Below are positions 37,204 to 46,777 of a stretch of DNA of 64,000 nt, piece by piece. A model generated the notes under the pieces. It made no database searches. It had not been told where the DNA came from and saw only the letters and a program-made list of their open reading frames with translations. The stretch's first letter is position 1, and each line of letters opens with the position of its first letter. The DNA is from Arenicola marina (Eukaryota > Annelida > Polychaeta > Arenicolidae). The stretch lies in the NCBI GenBank assembly GCA_964019135.1, contig OZ025255.1, positions 39,896,811 to 39,960,810 on the forward strand, written 5' to 3'. Both the position numbers and the translations under genes were made by a program.

Positions 37204-37625
37204 AGGACATCCCGTGAGATTCTGTGCGTTTAGCACCCCGTGTGATTCCGTGCGATCAATATCCCGTGCGATTCTGTGTGTTTAGCATCCCGTGCAATTC
37301 CGTGCGATTAATATCCCGTGAGATTCTGTGCGTTTAGCATCCCGTGTATTTCCGTGCGATTAATATCCCGTGAGATTCTGTGCGTTTAATATCCCGTGAG
37401 ATTCCGTGCGTTTAGCATCCCGTGTATTTCCGTGCGTTTAGCATCCCGTGTATTTCCGTGCGATTAATATCCCGTGAGATTCTGTGCGTTTAATATCCCG
37501 TGAGATTCTGTGCGTTTAATATCCCGTGAGATTCTGTGCGTTTAATATCCCGTGCGATTCTGTGTGTTTAGCATTCCGTGTAATTCCGTGTGGTTAATAT
37601 CCCGTGAGATTCTGTGTGTTGTCCC
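37204..37625. repeat. 26-27-bp tandem repeat within the 3' LTR
   Basis: About 16 units alternate between CCCGTGAGATTCTGTGCGTT-TAATAT and CCCGTGTATTTCCGTGCGTT-TAGCAT forms. The array lies between the TATA box and the polyadenylation signal, so it should fall in the R region and in the 5' leader of the transcript. The same array is at 47,098-47,519 in the 5' LTR. Confidence 0.9.
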
Positions 37626-37779
37626 ATCCCGTGTGCATTCATGTCCCAGGTGTTCCTGTGTATTATCGCATCCCTGTGTGTTTTCCTAACCCATGTGATC
37701 CTTACCAGTGCTTGTGGGGAGGTGGTCGAGTGACGGAATTCCTTCGTCGTCAACTGACGTATCAGTGGTTTTGCGCGGC

Positions 37780-37795
37780 TATTTATAGCCATTGG
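37780..37795 (-). promoter_or_regulatory. Core promoter of the LTR (CCAAT + TATAAATA)
   Basis: Reading the minus strand, CCAAT is followed three bases later by TATAAATA. In the 5' LTR, where it would drive the genomic transcript, the same sequence is at 47,674-47,689. Transcription would begin about 30 bp downstream. Confidence 0.6.
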
Positions 37796-38487
37796 TCATG
37801 TGACCCTAAATCCCGAAAACGCACAGGATATTCTTGCGCGTATCGCAATGTAAGTCAAATAATTATACACATGCATATTAAAATATGTTTTAGTATGCTA
37901 AATAACCCTTAGCAGGGCAACAATGTTTCTTAAGAGTCAAAACCCTCTACGTCCCTACCTTCTATACAAATATAACAATTTTCCCAGGAACTTCAGTCAA
38001 CGCTAACCCTGGCAGTAAATCGGTCGACAATGACAATGTAACCTTACGCAGCTGTACAAGCAGTGTCTACACAGCGTTTGCAGTCATTAACAATTTCTCT
38101 AAACATACATTTCATATTATTACATCAGGCCCCACTGTTCCGACATAGGCAAGCTATAAATAACTAATTAATCCCTTCAACTGTAAATGTAAAACCCAAA
38201 CTTCCGTAGCATATGCACCGGAAATCAAGCCGTTGACACTGACAGTGTCAGTCGATGTTTCTAACAAGCGTTACAAAAGTGAAATAGACGGCTTTCCCCA
38301 AGTGTTAAGCAACAACTATGTAATCTCCCGTAAGTATAACTACTTCTGAAAGTTTGTACAGGTATTCTTAGTTGAAAGCTGGATAGATTAACCGTTTTAT
38401 ACAAATAACAGAACTTGTTGTCACCATAAGTTTGTCTCCGTGACAAATGCGAACATTAGAGCATGCCAATAGCCGCTTGTCATTTCA

Positions 38488-38820
38488 TTACCCTCTGTTT
38501 AAGTGTTGAAAAGCCCCCTTCAACACTACTCACGACGATCCGACAACAAGCAGGTCACAATCCGATTACATGCTGGTTAGTCACGAGTTATGCCCGTCTT
38601 ATACTATGACGTTTTACCGTTAGCCAATGTTTCTCATTCATACACATCAGTCATGAGCTAGCCGGTTTCAATATGGAATAAACAGTAAAACTGCAGCGTC
38701 ATTGACGCTTTAGGCTGATACTTAAACTACGCTTCCCGAAATCACGACATTGCTCCTCTTAAGCGTTACGCTTGTAATTTGTATTCTAGAGAGATATAAC
38801 CTGCATGCTCTATGCAATAT
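38488..38820. other. Gypsy 3' untranslated segment before the 3' LTR
   Basis: 333 bp lie between the ORF3 stop and the 3' LTR. The minus-strand purine-rich stretch next to the LTR (ACAGAGGGTAA) is a weak polypurine-tract candidate for plus-strand priming. Confidence 0.5.
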
Positions 38821-40629
38821 CTAGTACCGTCGACGGAACGGTGAAGTTCTGCGTCTGCTTCGATCGAGGGCGCGGTTAACGCTACGACGCGCCAGATCGC
38901 GGTGGTGGTGCTGGTATGGGATCCTCGGCGGTGGTACATGCACGGACGATGAGACGGTTGGTCGGGGTCCCATGCGTGCCTCCATGTTTGAGTGGCCGGA
39001 TGCATCAAGTGGCGTGTGAGGGTGGGGAAACTCCGGCCGCCTAGCTCCCAAGTGCTGGATCTGTTCGTCCTGATGTCTCTGCCATTCCACGTCGAACTCA
39101 TCCGCCAGCTTGATGGCATCTATGTCCGGCTGAGGGATCGGGACGCTCGGGGCCTTCACCTGTCGCCCCTGGGCGATAGCGCTGAACGTGTCCAACGACG
39201 TGGTAACACTGGACAACGTTGATTCCACTCGCGGGATCATGGTCCGGATGGATCCCGCAAGCTCCTTTACCGATTCAGCCAGGTTGTTGATCACCCGGTT
39301 CTGGCTGGCGCGACCCTCATTACTCAGCTTCAGTTCAGCCCGCATATCTCCCATCAGATGCCGTAACCCAGCATCCGGGTTGCGATTCTTTGCTGCGGCA
39401 TCTTTGGCGACGAGCCCCACAAGGGTGTCGAGTTTGGCGTTGAGTGTACCCATGTGATGATTGTTGGTGACCATCTGGCGCGTGACACCCGTGAGAGCAG
39501 CGGCAACCGCCGACGGCCGTTCCGCCAGCTCGTGCAAGATGCTGGTGTTTACTTGCTGGATGGCGGTGTTAACCAGCGCCTGCAGGTTTCCTGCTGTCTC
39601 ATCCCCGTAGTCGGGTTGGAAGTCTTGCTCTTCGAGGGTAATGGACACGCAGTCGCCGTTATTCTCCACAGAATCCCGGTCCTTGACATCCGCTTTCTCC
39701 TCACTCCTAGTGGCCGACACCGCAGTACACTTTCTGCTGTCGCTTTTGATTCGGCTGGTGGTGGCGGCGCTGCTGCTACTGCTGCTGCTGCTGCTGCTGC
39801 TACCGCTACTGCTGCTGCTACTGCTTAAGCGACTGATAGTAGACGCTAAGCTGCCGGTACTAAGAACGCTGTCGAGACTGCCACTGCGAGGGCGAAGCGG
39901 ATCCTTTTCGACCAGCGTCCCTGTGTCCTCGTTAGGCATGGGACACACCCGCTTCTGTGGGCTTTGCGGAGTAGGACTCCTCGACCGCTTCTTGGTTGGG
40001 TTGGCCTCGCGCACTTCTTTTCCCGCAGTCGCGTGTGTCGTCGGCGTGGCTTTCGGCCTCGATGCAGCCGCACTGTCCTTCTCGGATGGAATAGCTTTGT
40101 TCGGCCTGGTGCACACCCGTTTCTGTTGGCCTTGCGGAGTAGGTATCCGGGATTGCCTCCGACCAGAGCTAGCCTCGCTTGGTCGCTGAGGTGGAATGAC
40201 CCCTGTTGCGGTCATAAGGGCCTCCAGCATGTCCACCTGCCCGGCAGCGGTTTGCTCCTGCAGGACTGCGAGGGTGTCCGTCGCCTCCTTTTCTTGGGTG
40301 GCGCTGTGACGCTTTTTCCAAAGCTGGGTCGACTCAGTGGGTGACAGGACCGTAAACCCGCCCAGCAACTCCTGCTCCCCTTCTCTCCTCGTTACCGCCA
40401 CTTGTTCTGTCTCGCCAGACTTCTTTAACTTCTTCTGGTGCCTCAGGCTCTTCAGGTGCTTGTCGAGTTTCTTCCCCGTGCCCGCTTTGAAGTGGCAGGG
40501 GCCACACACGTATGGGGCATCCGCCATCGAGGAGTGCTCCTTCGCGTAGTGGTCCAGGGCGTAGGACTTCTCCCCGATCCATTCGCACTTCGGGCAACTG
40601 TACGCTCGCCCACGACTCGCCGCCATCAT
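38821..40629 (-). CDS. Gypsy ORF3 (env position): zinc-finger, coiled-coil, Arg-rich protein
   Basis: Open from ATG 40629 (about 602 aa); an earlier in-frame ATG at 40662 exists. I prefer 40629 because a splice-acceptor-like CTCTCACTTTTTCAG ends at 40636 just before it. Residues near the start form two C2H2-like fingers: CPKC with H-x4-H (YALDHYAKEH), then CGPC with H-x5-H (LDKHLKSLRH). Then come Ser/Pro/Lys-rich linkers with KKRSRSPTPQSPQKR-type repeats, a poly-Ser tract encoded by AGC repeats (about 39,770-39,835), a helical region rich in heptad-like Leu/Val spacing (around VINNLAESVKELAGSIRTM), and an Arg-rich C-terminus (DRSRRRTSPFRRRY). There is no signal peptide, transmembrane segment or furin-like site, so it is not a typical envelope. 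Nucleic-acid binding and self-association are inferred. Its family is unknown to me. Confidence 0.8.
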   Translation of the reverse strand: MMAASRGRAYSCPKCEWIGEKSYALDHYAKEHSSMADAPYVCGPCHFKAGTGKKLDKHLKSLRHQKKLKKSGETEQVAVTRREGEQELLGGFTVLSPTESTQLWKKRHSATQEKEATDTLAVLQEQTAAGQVDMLEALMTATGVIPPQRPSEASSGRRQSRIPTPQGQQKRVCTRPNKAIPSEKDSAAASRPKATPTTHATAGKEVREANPTKKRSRSPTPQSPQKRVCPMPNEDTGTLVEKDPLRPRSGSLDSVLSTGSLASTISRLSSSSSSSGSSSSSSSSSSSAATTSRIKSDSRKCTAVSATRSEEKADVKDRDSVENNGDCVSITLEEQDFQPDYGDETAGNLQALVNTAIQQVNTSILHELAERPSAVAAALTGVTRQMVTNNHHMGTLNAKLDTLVGLVAKDAAAKNRNPDAGLRHLMGDMRAELKLSNEGRASQNRVINNLAESVKELAGSIRTMIPRVESTLSSVTTSLDTFSAIAQGRQVKAPSVPIPQPDIDAIKLADEFDVEWQRHQDEQIQHLGARRPEFPHPHTPLDASGHSNMEARMGPRPTVSSSVHVPPPRIPYQHHHRDLARRSVNRALDRSRRRTSPFRRRY

Positions 40630-40696
40630 GATAAACTGAAAAAGTGAGAGCATTGGAATCATTAAGTCCAGTGCAATTACAATTACGTAACATTCC

Positions 40697-43600
40697 TTAC
40701 ATATGTTTCGCCCATTTGATCACTTGGTTTCCCGTGTAAGGTTTGAGTTTGTTGTGATGAATTACTTTTGCTGGCCCTCGCCGTGTTTTCTGTATTCTGT
40801 AAGTGAGGTCGTCCAATTTGGTGATTATGACAAAGGGTCCGTCATAGGGATTCTGCAGTTTCGGGCTAACGCCCGGAAAGCGTTGTTCGGAAAGATACCA
40901 CACTAGGTCCCCAACACAGTAGGTATGCACTGTCAATTTCCCATCATGCGTTCCTTGCTGTCGGGTAGTTGCCGTCTCGATATATTTCCGCGCAATCTCG
41001 TGCGATCGATGAAGCTTCAAACGTAAATTTTCTACGTACTCCCCGAAGAGCGTCGGCCTTTCCGCTGCTGTTTTCGTGGGCTCCAGTGCGATGTCCTCTG
41101 GCATTCTCACCTCTCTCCCTATCATTAACATGTTAGGTGTGAAATGGGTACTTTCATGAATGGTAGACCGGTAGGCCGCTGTCAACACTTCGAGGTGCAG
41201 ATCCCAATCACATTGCTCCCCTTTTGTATAGGCACGAATCATTCTAATCAACGTCTTGTTGAATCTCTCCACTTGCCCATTTCCCTGTGGATGTCTCACG
41301 CTGGTTCTCGTTTTCCGTACCTCCAGCAGCTTGCAGAGGTCCGAGAATAAGCTACTCTCATAGTTGCGGCCCTGGTCGCTATGAATGTCCAACGGACAGC
41401 CAAATCTACATATAAATTCCTTAAAGATACGATCAGCGCAAACTTCCGCAGTCTGCAAAGGAACGGGATATGCCTCCGTCCATCTCGTAAACGTATCAGC
41501 CACTACCAGGATGTAGCGGTTACCACGTGACGTCTCTGGAAGTGGGCCCAATATGTCAGTGGCTAACCGATCCATCGGTGCACCCACTCTCATATCGCCG
41601 AGTGCAGCTTTCGGCTTCCGTCCAGCCGGCCTGTTAGCGGCACAATTGTCACATCTTTGAATCCATGTATGAACGTGGTCCCTTAACTCGAACCAGTAGT
41701 ATCGCTGCAAAATCTTGCCAGCTGTTTTCTTCCTGCCCAGGTGGCCAGACACCGGTGAGTTGTGCATCCGCTTCAGTAGCTGCTCCCTCATGACACTGGG
41801 CACTACAAATAGCAAGTGCGAACTCCCATCATGTGCATAGCCCCTTTTAAATAAAAGATTATCGTGGACTTCCAGCGATTTCCAATAGTTCCAATAGTGT
41901 CGGACTTCCGGACATGCAGCACAGACTTCAGCACCAAATGGTCGTTTCTCTTGTAACTTCCAATTGAGGACTAGCCCAACGGCTGAATCTTGTTTCTGTA
42001 GCTGTCTAAGTTCCTTCACCGTATATCCCATGCCCCAGTAAGCTGCCACCTTCATCGGGTCGCCTCCGCAGCCGCTAGCTTTACATGGACCATCGGGCTG
42101 GATCACTCTCCGTGTGGCGGACCCTCTGTCTAGATTGAAAGTCCCACAGTTGACCCTAGTCGTAGAGTTCACAACGTTGTAGCATGTACGAATTGTCGGC
42201 ATCACCCTAGACCAAAGTGTACGAACGCACCTGTACAGCCATTGTACCTTGCAATGCTGACTCGTCCGTATTCTCCCTTCGCGTGTTACGCGACTAGACT
42301 GGTTACACCCACAGTTTAAAACAGGGTTAACATCTGCTTCTCCACACTCAGTAGAATGTGGTATCTCAGTGTTGCAACCATCACGAGAAACGAAAGTCAT
42401 CAGCCAACTAAAAATGAAGTAATACGCTCTCCAACCCCAATTTGTACATTGTAGGCTTGCTTTCCCCCCTGGTTGTGGGTTTGAGCATTGATGTTGAACT
42501 CTGCGTACTTCTGCCGAAGATTGCTGTGTCGTGTGCATGTCCTCGGCTCGACGTTTGCACTTCCTACACGGGCCGCATTTCAAATCTTCGAGGTTATCAT
42601 GCGTCTCACATTCGCACGAGCGTGGATTTGGACATCTGGACATGCCATCTGCATTATTATGCTTATTCCCCTGTCTGTACTGGACTGCGAAATCAAAGGA
42701 TGAGAGGATCTCGAGCCATCTTGCGATTCTCCCTTTTGGCTCTTTCAAGCTGAACAGCCATTTCAAGGCTTGGTGGTCCGTCCTCGCCGTGAACTTTACT
42801 CCCAAAAGATATTGTCGGAAATATTCGATGTAGTAACGAAGAGCGAGAAGCTCTTTGTCTGTCACGCAGTAGTTCCGTTCGGCTTTGTTCAACGAGCGAC
42901 TGGCGTAGGCGATGACTCTCTCTTGCCCATCCTGGATCTGCGACAATACCGCCCCGATACTAATGTCACATGCATCCGTATCTATAATGTACTCACCGGT
43001 TCCATTGGGGAAAGCCATAATTTTCGGGCCTACTAGTGCTCTCTTTAGGGCTTGGAATGAATCTTGGCAGGCGTTTGTCCAATTCAGCTGTGCGTCCTTC
43101 CTGGTCAGTTCTACCATTGGCCGGGCTACAATCGAGAAATCCTTTACGAACCTCCTATAGTACGAGGCAAATCCCAGGAATTGTCGTACTTCCTTCACTG
43201 TTGCAGGCACAGGCCACGATTCTACTTTAGCGGTGTTGGTTGGATCCGGAACCACACCATCCTTTGAAACCACATGTCCCAAAAAAGTAACTTCCGTCCT
43301 TATCAATTGACATTTGCTGGGCTTCAATTTTAGATGTGCCTGTTTGATCCTCTCTAAAACTTGTTGCAACCTTTCCATGTGTTCGTCAAACGTACTTCCA
43401 AATATAATTACATCATCTAAGTATATCAAACAGGTGTTCCATTGGAGTCCGCTGAGCACTAACTCCATGAGACGCTGGAACGTGGCAGGGGCGTTGGTTA
43501 GTCCAAAAGGCATTGTTTTAAATTCGAACAGACCGTGCTTAGTAGTGAAGGCAGTTTTCGTGATGTCCGACTGGCGAATGGGTACTTGGTAATAGCCGGC

Positions 43601-45232
43601 GGTCATATCTAAAGTCGAAAAAATTGTAGCTCCTGTGAGGGAATCCAAACAGTCCTGTGTTCGAGGCAATGGATAAGCGTCTTTCTTTGTATTTTCATTT
43701 AACCTTCGATAGTCCACACAGGGACGTATTTTGCCATTTTTCTTGCGTACTAACACGATCGGTGATGCCCAAGGTGAACATGACGGTTGGATGACATTAT
43801 GTTGCAACAGTTGATCAATGGCAGCCTTCTCTTCGTGAGCCAAAGCAAACGGGACTCGTCTGGGCATTTGCTTGATTGGAGTCGCGTCTCCTGTCTCAAT
43901 CCCATGTTCTGTCAAATGAGTGAGTCCCAAATCGTCATCGTCTTTGGAGAAAATGTCTTCATAACTAAGCAGTAAAGACTCTATCGCATCTGTTTCCTGT
44001 TGACTCCTGTCGGTTTTGGCCACATCCAGCAGACCCTGCAGATGTTGTGGTAACCGCTGTGTAATCTTGCTCTCGTTGCCGTCCTCTTTTTGCTTTCCTA
44101 CACTGTTCCGTGCGTCGCTCATTTCAGAATTAATACGCTTAACCCCGCAAAGGTTATCCCCCTTAGCCGCAAATTGCCTACAATCTCTGACATTGTCCCT
44201 TTGTACCCTTTCGGTAAACTGAATTCTTCTTGTATTAATACTGTTCCCAATTTCCTCATCATCTTCAACTCCTAGTTCAATCTCTAAGTCGGATTGATAA
44301 GGTTCTGCTTGGCCAATTGCTGCCCCTTTTCGTATAGTTATAGTCTTCCTGGTTGGATTCAACACTCTCACGAGGACGTCCCCTTGACATTGCGGAGTGG
44401 CTATACTAGTCGCCATTACTAGTGAATATCTGGCCGCAAGGTCTGGCAGTGCTTCCACAATGATATCATCAGCAGCTTGATCTTCGTCCTTGCTGGGTTG
44501 CTTTGCCGCCGGCGCCAAGGAAGTTTTCAGAATCATTTCCGAGTATGGCGGAACGTCATACGACTCGACGGTGTGAATCTTCCTTATCGTGTGGCTTCTA
44601 ATTTGGATAAATGGAACCCGTTTTCCGTCGATGGCTATACACTTGTCGCTTGTCAGCACGTCCAGGCATTCTCCAATATCTATGCCCAGCAGAGCATCGT
44701 CCGTAATGTCGGCCACAATCACAGTTTTTACGAAGCTAAACTCTTCCAGCTTAAACTCCATAACGGCTTCCCCGTGTTCTGGTAACGGGTGTCCAGCTGC
44801 CTGTTCACAAGTTAATCCCTGTCGCTGTGTTAACTCGGGTCTCCGCTCACATGCAATGGTATCGAATACTCGCCGAGAAATGATAGTTCTTGCAGCACCG
44901 GTATCTACGGTAAACCATAGACTCGTATCATAGATAGTACCTTTGACGTAGATACCAGCTGCCTTTGGGATATTCCTTCTGATGTGTGTCCTGTCCTCCT
45001 CTATTGGCTCTATTCTTGGCGGTATCTCCTGTTTCACCATGGCTTGTGACTGTCCTGTTTCGAGTGCCTCTTGGTTGCGCAGGGTCGACTCTTGGCCATC
45101 AGAATCGACCCCCACTAGTTTGACGGCGTAAGGCGATTGGCTTCGGATGTCTGTTCTCCGCGGCCGTTCTCCTGAACTCCGGTTTGTAAGCCAACGTGTA
45201 ATTGCCCTGATATCCACGGCAAGGTGGGGCAA
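40697..45232 (-). CDS. pol: Gypsy Pol polyprotein (PR-RT-RNase H-IN)
   Basis: 1511 codons. Protease active site DTGA is near residue 110 (FTVDTGAARTI). Reverse transcriptase runs about 485-660, with DYRRLNENT, the MPFGLTNAPATFQ block and the catalytic YLDD at 604-607. RNase H is about 745-865 (DTDACDISIG, DKELLA, TDHQALK). A Cys-rich spacer of about 190 residues (870-1060) contains CGPCRKC and a hydrophobic run YYFIFSWLMTFV. Integrase has its HHCC finger at about 1157-1197 and catalytic D1226, D1286 and E1322 (DILGP, SDQGRN, NGQVERF), then a GPF/Y-like module near the end. The frame is -1 relative to gag with a 118-nt overlap, so expression by -1 frameshifting is expected. The true N-terminus is set by the shift and protease cleavage, not by the ATG at 45232. 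Confidence 0.95.
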   Translation of the reverse strand: MPHLAVDIRAITRWLTNRSSGERPRRTDIRSQSPYAVKLVGVDSDGQESTLRNQEALETGQSQAMVKQEIPPRIEPIEEDRTHIRRNIPKAAGIYVKGTIYDTSLWFTVDTGAARTIISRRVFDTIACERRPELTQRQGLTCEQAAGHPLPEHGEAVMEFKLEEFSFVKTVIVADITDDALLGIDIGECLDVLTSDKCIAIDGKRVPFIQIRSHTIRKIHTVESYDVPPYSEMILKTSLAPAAKQPSKDEDQAADDIIVEALPDLAARYSLVMATSIATPQCQGDVLVRVLNPTRKTITIRKGAAIGQAEPYQSDLEIELGVEDDEEIGNSINTRRIQFTERVQRDNVRDCRQFAAKGDNLCGVKRINSEMSDARNSVGKQKEDGNESKITQRLPQHLQGLLDVAKTDRSQQETDAIESLLLSYEDIFSKDDDDLGLTHLTEHGIETGDATPIKQMPRRVPFALAHEEKAAIDQLLQHNVIQPSCSPWASPIVLVRKKNGKIRPCVDYRRLNENTKKDAYPLPRTQDCLDSLTGATIFSTLDMTAGYYQVPIRQSDITKTAFTTKHGLFEFKTMPFGLTNAPATFQRLMELVLSGLQWNTCLIYLDDVIIFGSTFDEHMERLQQVLERIKQAHLKLKPSKCQLIRTEVTFLGHVVSKDGVVPDPTNTAKVESWPVPATVKEVRQFLGFASYYRRFVKDFSIVARPMVELTRKDAQLNWTNACQDSFQALKRALVGPKIMAFPNGTGEYIIDTDACDISIGAVLSQIQDGQERVIAYASRSLNKAERNYCVTDKELLALRYYIEYFRQYLLGVKFTARTDHQALKWLFSLKEPKGRIARWLEILSSFDFAVQYRQGNKHNNADGMSRCPNPRSCECETHDNLEDLKCGPCRKCKRRAEDMHTTQQSSAEVRRVQHQCSNPQPGGKASLQCTNWGWRAYYFIFSWLMTFVSRDGCNTEIPHSTECGEADVNPVLNCGCNQSSRVTREGRIRTSQHCKVQWLYRCVRTLWSRVMPTIRTCYNVVNSTTRVNCGTFNLDRGSATRRVIQPDGPCKASGCGGDPMKVAAYWGMGYTVKELRQLQKQDSAVGLVLNWKLQEKRPFGAEVCAACPEVRHYWNYWKSLEVHDNLLFKRGYAHDGSSHLLFVVPSVMREQLLKRMHNSPVSGHLGRKKTAGKILQRYYWFELRDHVHTWIQRCDNCAANRPAGRKPKAALGDMRVGAPMDRLATDILGPLPETSRGNRYILVVADTFTRWTEAYPVPLQTAEVCADRIFKEFICRFGCPLDIHSDQGRNYESSLFSDLCKLLEVRKTRTSVRHPQGNGQVERFNKTLIRMIRAYTKGEQCDWDLHLEVLTAAYRSTIHESTHFTPNMLMIGREVRMPEDIALEPTKTAAERPTLFGEYVENLRLKLHRSHEIARKYIETATTRQQGTHDGKLTVHTYCVGDLVWYLSEQRFPGVSPKLQNPYDGPFVIITKLDDLTYRIQKTRRGPAKVIHHNKLKPYTGNQVIKWAKHM

Positions 45233-46704
45233 CTCCTCGCGAAGTGTCCGGCTTCATGACAACGATAACATATTCTATCTGTTGGCGTCTGTCGTTGTCG
45301 CGGCTGACGTGTCTCGTAGCTTTGCGTCTCGCCCCGGCGGTAGTTATTTCGGTTTGGTTGTCTGTCAGTTGTCCCACTGGCTTCAATTTTAGACACTCTT
45401 TTGCTTAACTCGCCCACCGTCAGCGTCAGATCTTCCATGGCTTTTGTCATTTTTCCCAAAGTCTGTTCAATACTTGAGCCACTCCTGTCAGTCGTGATTA
45501 TGACCTGCTCATCGGCGCCATTTCCACCGTCTGTCGGTGGTGCCTCCGCCACCACTGCGTTAGTTATTGGCTTTGCTTTCTTATCCCTAGCGTACGTTCG
45601 CGCTACACGGTATACTTCTGCCTCATTACCATCTTCATCCGTCGAGGGTTCATTGGCCCTTTCTTCATTGTGGTCTGCCATCCTCCTGCATTGATTACCA
45701 TTATTAACTCTAGCGAGTGGAGATCTTCTTGTTTCCAAAAAATGCACGGTTTCGTACACTGCTTGGTCGATGTTGTCTGGGTCTTTCACGTATTCGATAT
45801 GGAACCTGGTTTTCTCGTCCATTAAGCCGTCTAGGTACCTTCTGAGCAGATCTTCCGTGCGGGTTTGCTGGTCCCTATCTGGGAATGCTTTATCATACAG
45901 CCTCTTTAACTCTGCCGCGTATTCCTCAACACTTTCTGTGTTCTTTTGGCTCCGATTGTTGAATTTCACTCTGAACGTTTTCCTCGTTTCCACAACTCGA
46001 AATCTGGTACTTAGTTCCTCTGTTAGGGTGTTATATTCTGTCCGGGTTGCTCGAGAAAGTTGACCGTACACGAATTCCCCTGCAGCTCCTTGCAAGCGCG
46101 GTAACAATTCCGCCAATCTCTCTGCGTCGGACCATCGGTTTATTACTGCCACATCCTGGAAGCGGTTGAACCAAATTTGCCAACCCTCTTTGCCGGTAAA
46201 TGGTGGTAATTTGGAGTGAGTATTACGCTGTGAGCCGTGGTGTCTGTTTAAACTGTAGCTGTGGGCCGATTCGTCACTGCTAGAAGAGGCTGTGCGCATA
46301 CGTACATGCCGGTGTACACCCTCTGGTGTACGGGAATTATTATCGTATGTAGCTGGGGTTCGACTCCTTGATGCTGTTCCCATGCCGTCTCTGGGTCTCG
46401 CTGACAGGGCTGCTCTCACAGTCGCCATCACATCTCCTTTGACAATGTCTGCGATTCCTTTGATCATATCCTCCTGTCCTACTGTTTTGCTAGAATCGCC
46501 AATAGCTCCTTGGTCATCGAGGACGGAGTCAATTCTGGCTTGGCTAAAATCTGGAAAATCAACCAGGTGCTCGTTTTGCTGAGATTTGGACATTAAAGTA
46601 TCCTGTGTTGCGATTGGAAGGTCCTCCGTTTTCCTAAGCTCGTCAGTGTTCAGCGCCATGTCTCGTCTTGTTGCCCTCTTTGGCCTGGCTCCTCGATCCT
46701 CCAT
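45115..46704 (-). CDS. gag: Gypsy Gag polyprotein
   Basis: 529 aa. Residues about 165-340 form a retrotransposon gag capsid domain (KLPPFTGKEGWQIWFNRFQD, then EYNTLTEELSTRF and NTESVEEYAAELKRLYDKAF). A C-terminal CCHC zinc knuckle (C-x2-C-x4-H-x4-C, CYRCHEAGHFARSC) at about residues 479-492 binds the RNA genome. Between them lies a segment with Leu/Val heptads (LGKMTKAMEDLTLTVGELSK) that may be coiled coil. The N-terminal 160 residues are charged and unassigned. It is the first ORF after the leader and PBS, with its start 74 nt inside the 5' LTR. It overlaps the start of pol. Confidence 0.93.
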   Translation of the reverse strand: MEDRGARPKRATRRDMALNTDELRKTEDLPIATQDTLMSKSQQNEHLVDFPDFSQARIDSVLDDQGAIGDSSKTVGQEDMIKGIADIVKGDVMATVRAALSARPRDGMGTASRSRTPATYDNNSRTPEGVHRHVRMRTASSSSDESAHSYSLNRHHGSQRNTHSKLPPFTGKEGWQIWFNRFQDVAVINRWSDAERLAELLPRLQGAAGEFVYGQLSRATRTEYNTLTEELSTRFRVVETRKTFRVKFNNRSQKNTESVEEYAAELKRLYDKAFPDRDQQTRTEDLLRRYLDGLMDEKTRFHIEYVKDPDNIDQAVYETVHFLETRRSPLARVNNGNQCRRMADHNEERANEPSTDEDGNEAEVYRVARTYARDKKAKPITNAVVAEAPPTDGGNGADEQVIITTDRSGSSIEQTLGKMTKAMEDLTLTVGELSKRVSKIEASGTTDRQPNRNNYRRGETQSYETRQPRQRQTPTDRICYRCHEAGHFARSCPTLPWISGQLHVGLQTGVQENGRGEQTSEANRLTPSN

Positions 46705-46752
46705 CTTGTATCCGTCGGCAGGTTCGTATCACTGGATACGCAAATGTAGCGT

Positions 46753-46770
46753 ATCCCACTTCTGACACCA
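46753..46770 (-). promoter_or_regulatory. Primer-binding-site-like sequence
   Basis: On the minus strand TGGTGTCAGAAGTGGGAT lies a few bases after the 5' LTR end. It starts with TGG, the complement of the universal tRNA CCA end, as required for tRNA-primed minus-strand synthesis. I do not assign the tRNA. Confidence 0.7.
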
Positions 46771-46777
46771 AAAATTA

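Larger units (their letters stand above)
36884..38487 (-). repeat. 3' LTR of the Gypsy element
   Basis: It is 1604 bp, TG...CA on each strand. It matches the 5' LTR base for base apart from about three transitions I could see (near 37,761, 38,343 and 38,426). On the minus strand it holds CCAAT then TATAAATA (37,780-37,787), a likely core promoter. An AATAAA (36,972-36,977) lies about 90 bp before its 3' end and is a likely polyadenylation signal. Between them lies the 26-bp repeat array. Confidence 0.95.

Noticed and set aside
37568..37792. 74-codon minus ORF duplicated in both LTRs as a gene
   Set aside because: It overlaps the TATA region and LTR repeat array and is identical in both LTRs because the LTRs are copies. 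No domain.
39454..40344. Plus-strand ORFs of 124-182 codons within ORF3
   Set aside because: Antisense shadows of the Gypsy ORF3. The Leu runs are the complement of the poly-Ser codons.
42442..43592. Plus-strand ORFs within pol
   Set aside because: Antisense to the strongly supported RT/RNase H frame and without domains.
40697..45232. Endogenous retrovirus with envelope
   Set aside because: No envelope-like features (signal peptide, membrane anchor, cleavage site) in ORF3. The Pol order and CTAT duplication fit a Gypsy retrotransposon.
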